Below are positions 54,410 to 63,950 of a stretch of DNA of 64,000 nt, one piece after another (positions within the stretch are counted from its first letter, which is position 1; every line of letters begins with the position of its first letter). Source of the stretch: RGIG4576 sp964606575 (GTDB lineage: Bacteria > Bacteroidota > Bacteroidia > Bacteroidales > Muribaculaceae); contig CAZSHA010000004.1 in NCBI GenBank assembly GCA_964606575.1, positions 4,295 to 68,294 of the forward strand, given 5' to 3'. Position numbers and translations under genes: made by a program. Under the pieces are notes generated by a model. The model ran no database searches and was not told the origin of the DNA. It saw only the letters and a list, made by a program, of their open reading frames with translations.

Positions 54410-56338
54410 TTATTTATTCTTGTTATTCTTTTTAGGAGTAAAATTTCCTTTTGGAGCAGGTTTATTAGCTACGTATGTCTTACCGCTTCCGTTTGGATAA
54501 AGTGAAGTAATAAGGTCGTTTCTCCTTGATCGTTGCAGTGAACGTATGATGTCTTGTTTGTATTCTTGTTCATACCAAAAGAAGTATTTGCGTTGTGCTA
54601 GTTTTTCTTCTTTCGAGTGTGCAGTAAAAACTGGATCAAGCGTATAGGGATTATAACCTGTGTAGTACATCTCGGTCGACATAGTCATCGGTGTCGGTGT
54701 GAAATCTTGTACTTGTTCAAGATGAAAGTTTAATTTCTTAGTGCGGACGGCAAGCTCCGCCATGTCGCTTTCGTTGCATCCCGGATGTGACGAAATGAAA
54801 TAAGGAATTAATTGTTGGTTCAATCCGCTCTTCTTATTCACCGCATCAAATATGCTTTTAAACTCCTCAAATTGCTTGAAGGAAGGCTTACGCATGAGTT
54901 TTAGAACGTTGTCCGATGTGTGTTCAGGAGCGACCTTCAATCGTCCTGAAACATGATTTGTGATAAGTTCTTCGTTATATTTACGGTTTGTAGCATTTAT
55001 TCGTTCATCGTTGGAACGGAACATAGATAAGTCGTATCGAACACCGCTCCCGACGAATGATTTCTTTATTATTGGCAATTTATCAACGCTTCTATAAATG
55101 TCAAGCAGGTGTGAATGATCGTTGTTTAGATTTGGGCAAGGTTGCGGATGTAGACATGATGGTCTTACGCATTTTTTGCATTTGCTTAAATCCTTGCCTC
55201 CTAATTTGTACATGTTTGCCGATGGCCCGCCAAGGTCAGATATGTAACCTTTAAAATCTTCCATCTCGCACACGTGTTTTATTTCACGTAATATGGATTC
55301 TTTGCTGCGTGAGGCGATAAATTTTCCTTGATGAGCTGATATGGTGCAGAATGAACAACCACCGAAGCAGCCACGGTGTAAGTTTACAGAGTGGCGTATC
55401 ATTTCGTATGCTGGTATCCGTTTCCCATTGTATCTGGGGTGGGGAAGTCTTGTATAAGGTAAGTCGAATGACGCATCTATTTCAGATTCTGTCATAGGTG
55501 GGTTAGTTCCGTTAACCTTAATAGCTATATTCCCAGTTTTCTGCCATAAAGTACGGCCTTGCCATTTATTTGACTCAATTTCAATGTTCTTGAAATTTTC
55601 GGCATGCAATCGCTTGTTCTTTTTGCATACCTCATACGGATGCAGAATATACTCTTTTTCTAAATCGGGAGCAGTTGGTATATTATTTATAGTGCATTTT
55701 AGAACTGTTTGTGGTATGTCTGTAAGTTCTGAAATACTTTTTCCGTTATTTAAAGCATTCGCTATCTCTAAAATAGGTTTCTCTCCCATGCCATAAATGA
55801 GTAAATCGGCTTTGCAGTCGGCTAAAATTGATGGACGTAAGCAGTCTTGCCAATAATCATAATGTGCCAAACGCCTCATAGATGCTTCTATTCCACCTAC
55901 AACAACAGGAACATCTGGATATAATTTTTTTATGGCTTCGGTGTAGACAATTGTTGGATAATCAGGTCGCATGCCAGCCTTAGCATTAGGAGTATAGGCG
56001 TCATCGCTACGGCGGCGACGATTGGCTGTATAGTGGTTGACCATAGAATCCATTGCACCGGCTGAAATTCCAAAAAACAAGCGCGGACGACCTAATTTTG
56101 AAAAATCTCGTAAATCATCTCTCCAGTTAGGTTGTGGCACAATGGCAACTCGAAAGCCGTTAGCCTCAAGTACTCGACCAATAACAGCTGCTCCCATTGA
56201 TGGATGATCTATATAAGCATCCCCAGAGAATAGGATAACATCAATATAATCCCAACCAAGATATTCAATCTCTTTCTTTGTGGTGGGAAGCCAGTGTTTA
56301 TTGGAATATTTCATATTATGTTTAATGTTTTCTGCCAT
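54410..56338 (-). CDS. YgiQ family radical SAM protein
   Basis: A 642-aa protein. The 4Fe-4S motif CFGGCSFC fits the radical SAM CxxxCxxC signature, and the long N-terminal half (DVILFSGDAYIDHPSMGAAV, then GGIEASMRR) is YgiQ-type, with a B12-binding-like fold. A second Cys cluster (KKCVRPSCLHPQPCPN) is typical of the family. The C-terminal tail is Lys/Asn-rich. The biochemical role of YgiQ proteins is not settled. It lies 9 nt after uvrB and is likely co-transcribed. Confidence 0.9.
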   Translation of the reverse strand: MAENIKHNMKYSNKHWLPTTKKEIEYLGWDYIDVILFSGDAYIDHPSMGAAVIGRVLEANGFRVAIVPQPNWRDDLRDFSKLGRPRLFFGISAGAMDSMVNHYTANRRRRSDDAYTPNAKAGMRPDYPTIVYTEAIKKLYPDVPVVVGGIEASMRRLAHYDYWQDCLRPSILADCKADLLIYGMGEKPILEIANALNNGKSISELTDIPQTVLKCTINNIPTAPDLEKEYILHPYEVCKKNKRLHAENFKNIEIESNKWQGRTLWQKTGNIAIKVNGTNPPMTESEIDASFDLPYTRLPHPRYNGKRIPAYEMIRHSVNLHRGCFGGCSFCTISAHQGKFIASRSKESILREIKHVCEMEDFKGYISDLGGPSANMYKLGGKDLSKCKKCVRPSCLHPQPCPNLNNDHSHLLDIYRSVDKLPIIKKSFVGSGVRYDLSMFRSNDERINATNRKYNEELITNHVSGRLKVAPEHTSDNVLKLMRKPSFKQFEEFKSIFDAVNKKSGLNQQLIPYFISSHPGCNESDMAELAVRTKKLNFHLEQVQDFTPTPMTMSTEMYYTGYNPYTLDPVFTAHSKEEKLAQRKYFFWYEQEYKQDIIRSLQRSRRNDLITSLYPNGSGKTYVANKPAPKGNFTPKKNNKNK

Positions 56339-56347
56339 TTCTCAAAA

Positions 56348-58420
56348 TTAAGTTTCTTTGATGGATTCTTCTAGTGCAAGAAGTTCATCACGATACTGTG
56401 CGGCTTCAATAAAGTCCATACGTTTTGCTGCCTCAATCATTTGGACACGAAGACGTTCGATTGCCTTTTTCTTGTCGTTGTCGTTCATGTATTGAACGAC
56501 AGGATCGGCAGCTATGCCCGCTGTAGAGTCAAATTCTTTATTGAGATAGCTTTGCATGACAGGATTGACGTTACTTTTTCCGATATATTTGCCTTTGGCG
56601 CTGATTTTTGGCATTTCGTATTCGCTGTCTTGACCTACAATGAGGTTACGTGCCTTGATGATAGCCTGCGGTGTTATGTCGTTTTCTTCATTGTATTTCA
56701 ATTGCATTGTGCGTCGCCTGTCGGTTTCATCTATGGTCTTTTGCATTGATTCAGTTATCTTATCGGCATACATGATGACCATGCCGTTAAGGTTTCGTGC
56801 GGCTCTACCTGCTGTTTGCGTAAGCGATCTATGCGATCGTAGGAAACCTTCCTTATCGGCATCAATTATAGCAACGAGAGAAACTTCGGGCAAGTCCAAA
56901 CCTTCACGCAAGAGATTCACTCCGATTAGCACATCTATCTCACCAGCACGCAACTGGTCTAGAATCTTGATGCGGTCCATAGTTTCAACGTCAGAGTGTA
57001 TATAGGCGCATCTAATGTTTATTTTAGATAAATATGTCGTTAATTCTTCTGCCATTCGTTTTGTAAGTGTTGTGACTAGAGTACGCTCGTTTTCATCCAC
57101 TCGTTTTTGAATTTCTTCTATCAAGTCGTCAATTTGACCACGTGATGGGCGTACGACAATTTGCGGGTCTAATAGTCCTGTAGGGCGTATTATTTGTTCT
57201 GTGACTACGCCTTCACATTTGTTCAACTCGTAATCGGCTGGGGTCGCACTCACGAAGATGGCTTGCTTCGTGAGCGATTCAAATTCCTCAAATTTTAGCG
57301 GACGATTATCGACTGCGGCTTGAAGGCGAAACCCATAATTGACGAGGTTGCTTTTTCTTGATAAGTCACCTCCATACATAGCACGCAATTGTGGAACTGT
57401 AACGTGGCTTTCATCGATAATGGTGAGATAATCATCGGGGAAGTAATCTAATAGGCAGAATGGACGCATACCTGGTTCCCTGCCATCGAAATAACGTGAG
57501 TAGTTTTCGATGCCAGAGCAATATCCCACTTCTCTAATCATCTCTAAATCATAGCTAACACGTTCATATAGCCTTTTAGCTTCAACAGGGCGGGCTTCTT
57601 TGTAGAACATGTCACGCTGCGTCCCTAAATCTACAGCGATTTGATTAAGAGCCACAGCCATTCTTTCCTTAGTAGTTACAAAGATGTTGGCTGGGAATAT
57701 TTTAAATGCATCAACATTTTCAAGCGGCATCTGTGTTTCTTTATCCATGATTTGTATGGATTCTATTTCATCGCCCCAAAAGATAACACGGATATTGATT
57801 TCTTCGTATGCGAGGGCTACGTCAACGGTGTCGCCTTTGACACGAAACGTGCCTCTCGTTATCTCATGTTCGTTACGTGAATACAAGGCATCTACAAGGG
57901 TGCGTAAAAAGTGATCACGTCCTATGTTCTGCCCGCATTTTATCTCGATGATGTTTTCGTTGAAATCATTAGGATTGCCCATGCCATATATACATGAAAC
58001 CGAAGAAACGACAATAATGTCACGTCTGCCAGACAGAAGTGCCGCTACTGTCGCCAAGCGTAATCGGTCTATTTCATCGTTAATGGCAAGGTCTTTTTCT
58101 ATATATTTATCACTGGAGGGGATGTATGCCTCTGGCTGATAATAATCATAATAAGAAACAAAATAATGTACTGAGTTTTCTGGAAAGAACGTTTTAAACT
58201 CTGAATATAACTGTGCTGCTAGTGTCTTGTTGTGAGATAATATAAGAGTGGGGCGATTGGTGTTAGCTATGACATTTGCCATAGTGAACGTTTTGCCCGA
58301 CCCCGTAACGCCTAGAAGCGTTTGGAACTGAATGTTGTCTTCTACGCCTTTTGTCAGTTCAGCTATCGCCTGTGGTTGGTCGCCCGTAGGTTTATATTCT
58401 GATTGTAGTTTGAAGTCCAT
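56348..58420 (-). CDS. uvrB: Excinuclease ABC subunit B
   Basis: A 690-aa damage-verification helicase of nucleotide excision repair. Walker A GVTGSGKT at 37-44, the damage-probing beta-hairpin YYDYYQPEAYIP around 92-103, helicase motifs DESHVT and QTAGRAARN, and the C-terminal UVR motif (about 650-680) that contacts UvrC. Start supported by MDFKLQSEYKPTGDQPQAI. A minus-strand -7 box lies at 58442-58449. Confidence 0.97.
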   Translation of the reverse strand: MDFKLQSEYKPTGDQPQAIAELTKGVEDNIQFQTLLGVTGSGKTFTMANVIANTNRPTLILSHNKTLAAQLYSEFKTFFPENSVHYFVSYYDYYQPEAYIPSSDKYIEKDLAINDEIDRLRLATVAALLSGRRDIIVVSSVSCIYGMGNPNDFNENIIEIKCGQNIGRDHFLRTLVDALYSRNEHEITRGTFRVKGDTVDVALAYEEINIRVIFWGDEIESIQIMDKETQMPLENVDAFKIFPANIFVTTKERMAVALNQIAVDLGTQRDMFYKEARPVEAKRLYERVSYDLEMIREVGYCSGIENYSRYFDGREPGMRPFCLLDYFPDDYLTIIDESHVTVPQLRAMYGGDLSRKSNLVNYGFRLQAAVDNRPLKFEEFESLTKQAIFVSATPADYELNKCEGVVTEQIIRPTGLLDPQIVVRPSRGQIDDLIEEIQKRVDENERTLVTTLTKRMAEELTTYLSKINIRCAYIHSDVETMDRIKILDQLRAGEIDVLIGVNLLREGLDLPEVSLVAIIDADKEGFLRSHRSLTQTAGRAARNLNGMVIMYADKITESMQKTIDETDRRRTMQLKYNEENDITPQAIIKARNLIVGQDSEYEMPKISAKGKYIGKSNVNPVMQSYLNKEFDSTAGIAADPVVQYMNDNDKKKAIERLRVQMIEAAKRMDFIEAAQYRDELLALEESIKET

Positions 58421-58441
58421 ATATCACATTACATCTCACTA

Positions 58442-58449
58442 CAAAATTA
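58442..58449 (-). promoter_or_regulatory. -7 promoter box for uvrB-ygiQ
   Basis: The minus strand reads TAATTTTG, 21 nt before the uvrB start. Confidence 0.45.
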
Positions 58450-58616
58450 ATAAAAAAGTCTCAGATGTAATAGTGATGTTTTGTTTTGAAAGTTTTATTG
58501 GTTAAAATCGCAATCCCAGAAAACTTAAATTAACTAAGAGATACAAAAATTAGCACAAAAGGTGTTAAGAGGGCTAATTAATTTTGATTTGTTAGCGATG
58601 TTAAAATTATATTTCG

Positions 58617-58624
58617 TAACTTTG
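58617..58624 (+). promoter_or_regulatory. -7 promoter box for serine palmitoyltransferase
   Basis: TAACTTTG lies 86 nt before the ATG. A TTTG occurs 25 nt upstream, slightly far for a -33 box. Confidence 0.45.
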
Positions 58625-58710
58625 CAAGCTGAAAATTGTAAGGATAACAATTAAAACCGTATAACTACAGCGGTTTATAATAAATAATAGAAAAACTTTT
58701 ACAAAAAGCT

Positions 58711-59898
58711 ATGAAGCTATTACAAGCTAAACTATCTCAATATCAAGAGCCACAAAAGGCAAAAGCGGCAGGTATATATCCATACTTTCGTAAAATAGAA
58801 AGTGAGCAGGATACAGAGGTGATAATTAATGGAAAGAAAGTTCTAATGTTTGGCTCAAACAGCTATATGGGACTAACAAATCACCCGAAAGTGAAAGAAG
58901 CTGCTATAGAAGCAACTAAGAAATATGGAACAGGATTGGCTGGCTCTCCATTCTTGAACGGAACGCTTGATATACATAAGGAACTAGAACAAAAGTTGGC
59001 TGCTTTCGTTGGAAAGGAAGATGCTATGCTGTTTTCAACAGGTTTCGGAGTGAATTTGGGTGTTGTATCAACATTGACAGGACGTAATGATTCCATAATT
59101 TTGGACGAACAAGACCATGCTTCTATTATTGAAGGTCGTCGCTTGTCATTCTCAAAAGCACTTAAATATAAACACAATGACATGGAATCTCTAGAAGAGC
59201 AATTGAAAAAATGTTCTCCAGAAGAGGTGAAATTGATTGTGACAGATGGTGTGTTCTCAATGGAAGGTGATGTCGCTAATTTGCCAGAGATTGTAAGATT
59301 GGCGAAAAAATATGATGCAAGTGTAATGGTTGACGAAGCACACGGTATAGGTGTATTCGGAAAACAAGGACGTGGAACATGTGACCACTTCGGTGTGACT
59401 GATGATGTTGACTTGATAATGGGTACATTTAGTAAGTCATTCGCATCGTTGGGTGGATTTATCGCATGTGACAAGACCATCACCAACTTCTTGCGTCACC
59501 ATTCTCGCAGCTATATTTTCACTGCAAGTATCACTCCTGCATCAACAGCTGCTGTAGGAGCAGCTCTTGATATAATGATGAATGAGCCGGAAAGAATGGA
59601 GCATCTATGGGAAATCACTAATTATGCTTTAGACGGATTCCGTAATATGGGTTGTGAAATAGGAAATACATCAACACCTATTATACCTCTTTATATTAGG
59701 GACAACAATTTGACATTTACTATCACTCGTGATTTGAGCGAAGAGGGTGTATTTGTTAATCCTGTTGTATCTCCAGCGGTTGCCCCTCATGATACATTGA
59801 TTCGTTTTAGTCTAATGGCTACACATACGAAAGAACAGGTTACAATAGGTCTTGAAAAAATACAAAAGGTATTTAGAAATTATAATCTTATTCCATAA
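58711..59898 (+). CDS. spt: Serine palmitoyltransferase
   Basis: A 395-aa PLP-dependent alpha-oxoamine synthase that condenses serine with a fatty acyl-CoA (or acyl-ACP) to 3-ketosphinganine, the first step of sphingolipid synthesis. PLP lysine Lys242 in GTFSKSFASLGGF; VDEAHGIGVFGKQGRG binds the pyridine ring. The N-terminus YPYFRKIESEQDTEVIINGKKVLMFGSNSY, split over family segments, and SPFLNGTLDIHKELEQ fit the Bacteroides enzymes better than 2-amino-3-ketobutyrate ligase. Single gene with terminator 59927-59960. The other sphingolipid genes are not here. Confidence 0.87.
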   Translation: MKLLQAKLSQYQEPQKAKAAGIYPYFRKIESEQDTEVIINGKKVLMFGSNSYMGLTNHPKVKEAAIEATKKYGTGLAGSPFLNGTLDIHKELEQKLAAFVGKEDAMLFSTGFGVNLGVVSTLTGRNDSIILDEQDHASIIEGRRLSFSKALKYKHNDMESLEEQLKKCSPEEVKLIVTDGVFSMEGDVANLPEIVRLAKKYDASVMVDEAHGIGVFGKQGRGTCDHFGVTDDVDLIMGTFSKSFASLGGFIACDKTITNFLRHHSRSYIFTASITPASTAAVGAALDIMMNEPERMEHLWEITNYALDGFRNMGCEIGNTSTPIIPLYIRDNNLTFTITRDLSEEGVFVNPVVSPAVAPHDTLIRFSLMATHTKEQVTIGLEKIQKVFRNYNLIP

Positions 59899-59926
59899 AT
59901 TACGAAACTAAAAAGATAATGATGTG

Positions 59927-59960
59927 AAGGTCTTTACTTTATGGTAAAGACCTTTGTTTT
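59927..59960 (+). terminator. Terminator after serine palmitoyltransferase
   Basis: AAGGTCTTTAC (59927-59937) pairs perfectly with GTAAAGACCTT (59944-59954), followed by TGTTTT. Confidence 0.85.
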
Positions 59961-60193
59961 ATGACTAATAAACCAAAAAGAAGGTGCGGAAATATAAGAT
60001 ATTTTTCCCTTAATTACAAAATGGTAAATGCGTAAAATTTCAGTTTCGTATGAAATAAATAGACTAAATTATTTGCTTGATAAAAAGTTTTATTTTTTCT
60101 GTAAAAAAACTTTGATGATATGTGTGTAGTATATATTTAATTGCTAAATTCGCATGTCAATTCAAAACAGTAAAGATAAAAGATTATAAAGAT

Positions 60194-60742
60194 ATGATTT
60201 ACAAATTCTGTATTGTTTCAGATGAAGTAGATAACTTCAAACTAGAGATTGCAATTGATTCTGATGATACTTTCTTACGTTTACGTAATGCAATCCTAGA
60301 ATCTATTGGATATACAAAAGACCAATTGGATTCGTTCTTTATATGCGATGATGATTGGACAAAACGTCAGGAGATAACTCTTGCGGATATGGATACTGAT
60401 TCTGACGAAGACACTTGGTTGATGGAGGATACACCATTAAGTGACTTTATCGAGGATGAAGGTCAGAAAGTGATTTATGTGTTCGATTATATGACCGATC
60501 GTTGTTTCTTTATGGAAATGAAAGAAATGCAGCCAGGCAAGACATTGCTTGATCCGTTGTGCCAAAGAAAAGTGGGTAATGCACCTAAGCAAGTTATTGA
60601 TATTGAAGAAATGAATGATAATCTTGCGAAAAAAACTTCGTCAAGTGCTTCAATTGATGATTTGGATGCAGATTTCTATGGTGACGAATCGTTTAATGAA
60701 GATGAATTTGACCTAGAAGGCTTTGATGATTTTAAAGAATAA
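60194..60742 (+). CDS. pRiA4b ORF-3-like (IS1096 TnpR-like) domain protein
   Basis: A 182-aa acidic protein from the ATG at 60194. The frame reaches 60122, but the extra residues are not family-like. MIYKFCIVSDEVDNFKLEIAI and the following DDTFLRLRNAILESIGY match the family first named after plasmid pRiA4b ORF-3 and the passenger TnpR of IS1096. The link to mobile elements is historical: no transposase or inverted ends are near. The C-terminal third is Asp/Glu/Ser-rich and probably disordered. Chromosomal copies are common in Bacteroidetes; function unknown. Confidence 0.75.
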   Translation: MIYKFCIVSDEVDNFKLEIAIDSDDTFLRLRNAILESIGYTKDQLDSFFICDDDWTKRQEITLADMDTDSDEDTWLMEDTPLSDFIEDEGQKVIYVFDYMTDRCFFMEMKEMQPGKTLLDPLCQRKVGNAPKQVIDIEEMNDNLAKKTSSSASIDDLDADFYGDESFNEDEFDLEGFDDFKE

Positions 60743-60762
60743 TATTTAAAAACGGTTATAAG

Positions 60763-60802
60763 AATAGAGAGGATAGATGAGTACTCATCTATCCTCTCTA
60801 TT
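60763..60802. terminator. Perfect 40-bp palindrome, bidirectional terminator
   Basis: Arms 60763-60782 and 60783-60802 are exact reverse complements with no spacer, centred on AGTACT. It sits between two convergent genes, 20 nt from one stop and 15 nt from the other. Confidence 0.75.
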
Positions 60803-60817
60803 TGTAGTACAAAAATA

Positions 60818-61171
60818 TTATTTGTAGTCATTTCTGAACATGTATTTCAATCTTTGCCACATTGAAGGACGTTCGAAGTTTATATGAACATGAATATCTT
60901 TGTTGCTTTTATTTAGGAATAGTATACTGTTGCGTAAAATAATGACTGCATGGTTATTAAATTCTTCAATTCCTTTTATGTTTCGTATCGGAATTTCTCT
61001 AAAAGGGCTATCTTCTTCAACAGAATCGATAATTATTGAATCTTCGTTAATGTGAACATTATGCTGTTTTAAATTTTCGTTTTTGAACAATTCAAGATTC
61101 AAATTGTTACTATTGTTGCCAGGCTCTGGATACTTTGTATATAATTCTTTAATGACTTCAGGTTTAATCAT
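60818..61171 (-). CDS. Small soluble protein, unknown function
   Basis: A 117-aa protein with no signal peptide or membrane helix. It is hydrophilic, with a central IPIRNIKGIEEFNNHAVIIL that looks like a PH-like or YcxB-like strand-helix unit, and ends MWQRLKYMFRNDYK. No family can be named with confidence. It lies alone between the pRiA4b-like gene (convergent) and the Na+ decarboxylase operon. Confidence 0.6.
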   Translation of the reverse strand: MIKPEVIKELYTKYPEPGNNSNNLNLELFKNENLKQHNVHINEDSIIIDSVEEDSPFREIPIRNIKGIEEFNNHAVIILRNSILFLNKSNKDIHVHINFERPSMWQRLKYMFRNDYK

Positions 61172-61290
61172 GACGATTTGGATATAATTATTTTGTTAAT
61201 ATATCAAATTAGTGTAGAATAATAGTTATTGTTCTCGTAATATTCTATTTTATATAACGTATTAACTACTAATAAAGTTCATTAGGTTGA

Positions 61291-61330
61291 AAAAATAATG
61301 GTTGGCATTTAAAAATAATGCCAACCATTA
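61291..61330 (-). terminator. Terminator of the Na+ decarboxylase operon
   Basis: Perfect 14-bp arms (61296-61309 with 61317-61330) and a 7-nt loop. On the minus strand the stem is followed by a T run (complement of 61291-61295). Confidence 0.85.
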
Positions 61331-61353
61331 TAATATTAAAAGGTTAAGTAGGA

Positions 61354-62508
61354 TTAACCTAAGAATCCAAGTAGTACACCGGCTGCAACCGCTGAACCGA
61401 TAACGCCAGCAACGTTAGGACCCATAGCGTGCATCAACAAGTAGTTTGATGGGTCGTATTTCAAGCCTAAATCGTTTGAAATACGTGCTGCCATAGGCAC
61501 TGCCGACACTCCGGCATTTCCGATAAGCGGATTGATTTTCTTATCCTTTGATAGGAACAAGTTGAAGAACTTAACAAATAGGACACCTGATGTGGAAGCG
61601 ATGATGAATGCCATTGCTCCAAGTGCAAAAATCTTAATTGTGTCAAGTGTTAAGAATTCAGATGCTTGTGTAGATGCACCTACTGTCAAGCCAAGAAGCA
61701 TTGTTACAATATCGGTAAGTGCATTGCTCGCAGTCTTTGCAAGACGTGTGGTCACACCGCTCTCGCGAAGCAAGTTACCGAAGAACAACATACCAAGCAA
61801 TGGAATTGCTGATGGAACGAAGAAGCAAGTCAAGATAAGACCGAAGATTGGGAACACAATCTTTTCAGTTTGTGAAACAGTACGTGCTGGTTTCATCTTG
61901 ATAAGTCGCTCGCTCTTGGTTGTGAATAGTCGCATGATAGGTGGTTGGATAAGTGGAACTAAAGCCATGTAAGAATAAGCTGACACAGCAATAGCACCCA
62001 TCATGTTAGGAGCAAGTTTAGAAGAAAGGAATATTGCAGTTGGGCCGTCAGCACCACCGATAATCGCGATACCTGCAGCTTGATCGGGAGCAAATCCCAA
62101 GAATAAAGCTACAATATAAGCGCCGAAAATACCGAATTGTGCGGCAGCACCAACTAACATCAATTTAGGATTTGCAAGTAGGGCAGAGAAGTCTGTCATC
62201 GCACCAATTCCTAAAAAAATCAAAGGAGGGTACCATCCTGAAACTACACCACCATAAAGGATATTAAGCACAGAACCTTCTTCGTATATACCAATCTCGT
62301 TACCTAGTTGGAATGGAATGTTACCAACTAGAATACCAAACCCGATTGGAACTAGTAGCATTGGTTCAAAATCTTTCTTGATAGCAAGATAGATGAAGAA
62401 CAAACCTACCAATAGCATTATTAGGTGTGGTATTGTTACGTTATAAAATCCGGTGAACTCCCAGAATGTTTGTAGATTCTCACCGAAAAATGACATTAAT
62501 TCACTCAT
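61354..62508 (-). CDS. Na+-translocating decarboxylase beta subunit
   Basis: A 384-aa multi-helix membrane protein (OadB/MmdB/GcdB family) that decarboxylates carboxybiotin and exports Na+. The conserved region GGADGPTAIF is at 151-160, with Asp154 in the Na+ site, and NAGVSAVPMAARISN and HAMGPNVAGVIGSAVAAG lie near the C-terminus. Given the methylmalonyl-CoA carboxyltransferase at the start of the operon, it is most likely methylmalonyl-CoA decarboxylase subunit beta, used in propionate formation. Oxaloacetate decarboxylase is the alternative. Confidence 0.92.
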   Translation of the reverse strand: MSELMSFFGENLQTFWEFTGFYNVTIPHLIMLLVGLFFIYLAIKKDFEPMLLVPIGFGILVGNIPFQLGNEIGIYEEGSVLNILYGGVVSGWYPPLIFLGIGAMTDFSALLANPKLMLVGAAAQFGIFGAYIVALFLGFAPDQAAGIAIIGGADGPTAIFLSSKLAPNMMGAIAVSAYSYMALVPLIQPPIMRLFTTKSERLIKMKPARTVSQTEKIVFPIFGLILTCFFVPSAIPLLGMLFFGNLLRESGVTTRLAKTASNALTDIVTMLLGLTVGASTQASEFLTLDTIKIFALGAMAFIIASTSGVLFVKFFNLFLSKDKKINPLIGNAGVSAVPMAARISNDLGLKYDPSNYLLMHAMGPNVAGVIGSAVAAGVLLGFLG

Positions 62509-62513
62509 AGTGT

Positions 62514-62948
62514 TTATTCGATTACTAGAATGTCAGTACCCTCAAGAACTGAATCACCCTTATTTACACTAATTGCCTTAACAACACCAGCTTTACCTGC
62601 ATTGATGTTGTTTTCCATCTTCATTGCTTCAAGAATTGCCACAACTGTGTCGGCTGCTACAGTGTCGCCCACCTTAACCTTGATGTCGATAATAACACCT
62701 GGTAGTGGTGATTTGATAGCTGTCTGACCACTAGAAACAGTAGGCTTGCTTATAACCTTTGCACCAGTTTCAGTGCGAGGTGCGGCAGCTGGTTTTACTG
62801 TTTTAACTGTTACAGGCGCAGCTTTTGTTTCTTGGATTTCCACCTTAAAAGGAACTCCGTTCACTTCAACTTGAGCAATATTGTTCTCAATGTCACCAAT
62901 GGAAACTTTGTAGTCGTTTCCATTGATTTTATATTTATAATCTTTCAT
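62514..62948 (-). CDS. Biotin carboxyl carrier subunit of the Na+ decarboxylase
   Basis: A 144-aa protein with a Pro/Ala/Lys-rich hinge (about 42-75) and a C-terminal biotinyl domain. The biotin lysine is Lys110 in EAMKMENN. It carries the carboxyl group from the carboxyltransferase (mmdA) to the beta subunit and is 5 nt upstream of the beta gene. Confidence 0.94.
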   Translation of the reverse strand: MKDYKYKINGNDYKVSIGDIENNIAQVEVNGVPFKVEIQETKAAPVTVKTVKPAAAPRTETGAKVISKPTVSSGQTAIKSPLPGVIIDIKVKVGDTVAADTVVAILEAMKMENNINAGKAGVVKAISVNKGDSVLEGTDILVIE

Positions 62949-62970
62949 TTAATATAATGCTTAAAATGGG

Positions 62971-63936
62971 TTAATGTTTGTTTGGTGTTTCACGTAATGT
63001 ATAAATCTTAGAACTCCACGGAGAATAAGCACGTTTCACCTTATTAATAGTAAGCACGGTTTCTTCGTAATCGTGAGCGTTCAAGTGCTGATAAAGTGCC
63101 ATAGAAATAGCTGCAATAGCTTCACTGCTATCGTTTTCTATTTCAGTATGATCAATTGCACTAGCATTGCCAGCGTGTGCTGCCGCCTTATTCTTCTTGG
63201 CGATATTTGCATTGATTTTACCGAAAATATAGAAGCAAATACTTAGAAGGATAAGTGCCGCAAACACAATTGCCATTGCCATAACAGTGAGCATTACGCC
63301 AGCACTATCAAGTTTTTGGAACTTTTCGATTTTGTCGTTAAGTTCAATAACTTGATTGTTCACTCCAGGTGTAATAGCGTTGTTCTTATCAATACCATTA
63401 CGGAATTCCCATTGAGATGCATCAAATTCGTTGCTCTTAATCTTGTGCCAATCTTCGATTTCGATAGTTCTAGCGTATGAGTTGTCACTAGGAAGATTTG
63501 CTGGAACTACAACCTCGTCAAGTTTTGTTATACCATCGGCATCGTATAAAGCGATGTAGTTATCTTGTCCTGGTTTAAGCTCGAAATTAACGTGGAAAGT
63601 TCCTTTCCAAGGGTCACCATCGGCAAAGAACACAGCTTGTTGCAAATGCTCAATTTTTGTGTTCTTGTCATTTTGAGGGATAGTGTACATCTTGTTCTTA
63701 TCAGGAACTTGACCTTCTGGCACACGTTCATTTGTGATGAACACGGTAGAGATTTGCATTGATTTGCGAGTAGTATTATACAACTCAATCCAAGCATGTC
63801 GGTTTCCGTATTCATCGGTTATGTTGCTTTTGTTCTCAACCATAACTTCGGTAATGCGTAACCCCTTGTGTTGTGCAAATGCCGAAAATGACAATGTGAG
63901 AACAAAAAGTAATAAAACGATTCCTTTCTTGTTCAT
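62971..63936 (-). CDS. OadG-type gamma subunit fused to a lamin-tail domain
   Basis: A 321-aa protein with a signal peptide (MNKKGIVLLLFVLTLSFSAFA). A lamin-tail-like domain (about 24-195, with RITEVMVENKSN and HAWIELYNTT) is followed by one membrane helix (about 215-238). The tail resembles OadG, the small gamma subunit that holds the Na+ decarboxylase together. Ordinary OadG is about 80-100 aa, so the periplasmic lamin-tail domain is an addition seen in Bacteroidetes. Its role there is unknown. It is between mmdA (14 nt) and the biotin carrier. Confidence 0.8.
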   Translation of the reverse strand: MNKKGIVLLLFVLTLSFSAFAQHKGLRITEVMVENKSNITDEYGNRHAWIELYNTTRKSMQISTVFITNERVPEGQVPDKNKMYTIPQNDKNTKIEHLQQAVFFADGDPWKGTFHVNFELKPGQDNYIALYDADGITKLDEVVVPANLPSDNSYARTIEIEDWHKIKSNEFDASQWEFRNGIDKNNAITPGVNNQVIELNDKIEKFQKLDSAGVMLTVMAMAIVFAALILLSICFYIFGKINANIAKKNKAAAHAGNASAIDHTEIENDSSEAIAAISMALYQHLNAHDYEETVLTINKVKRAYSPWSSKIYTLRETPNKH

Positions 63937-63950
63937 CTTCTATAGTATTA

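Noticed and set aside
58881..59486. 201-codon minus-strand frame inside serine palmitoyltransferase
   Set aside because: Complement of the conserved catalytic core; no independent support.
60194..60742. Evidence of an IS1096-type insertion sequence
   Set aside because: Only the passenger-type domain is present; no transposase, terminal inverted repeats or target duplication were found around it.
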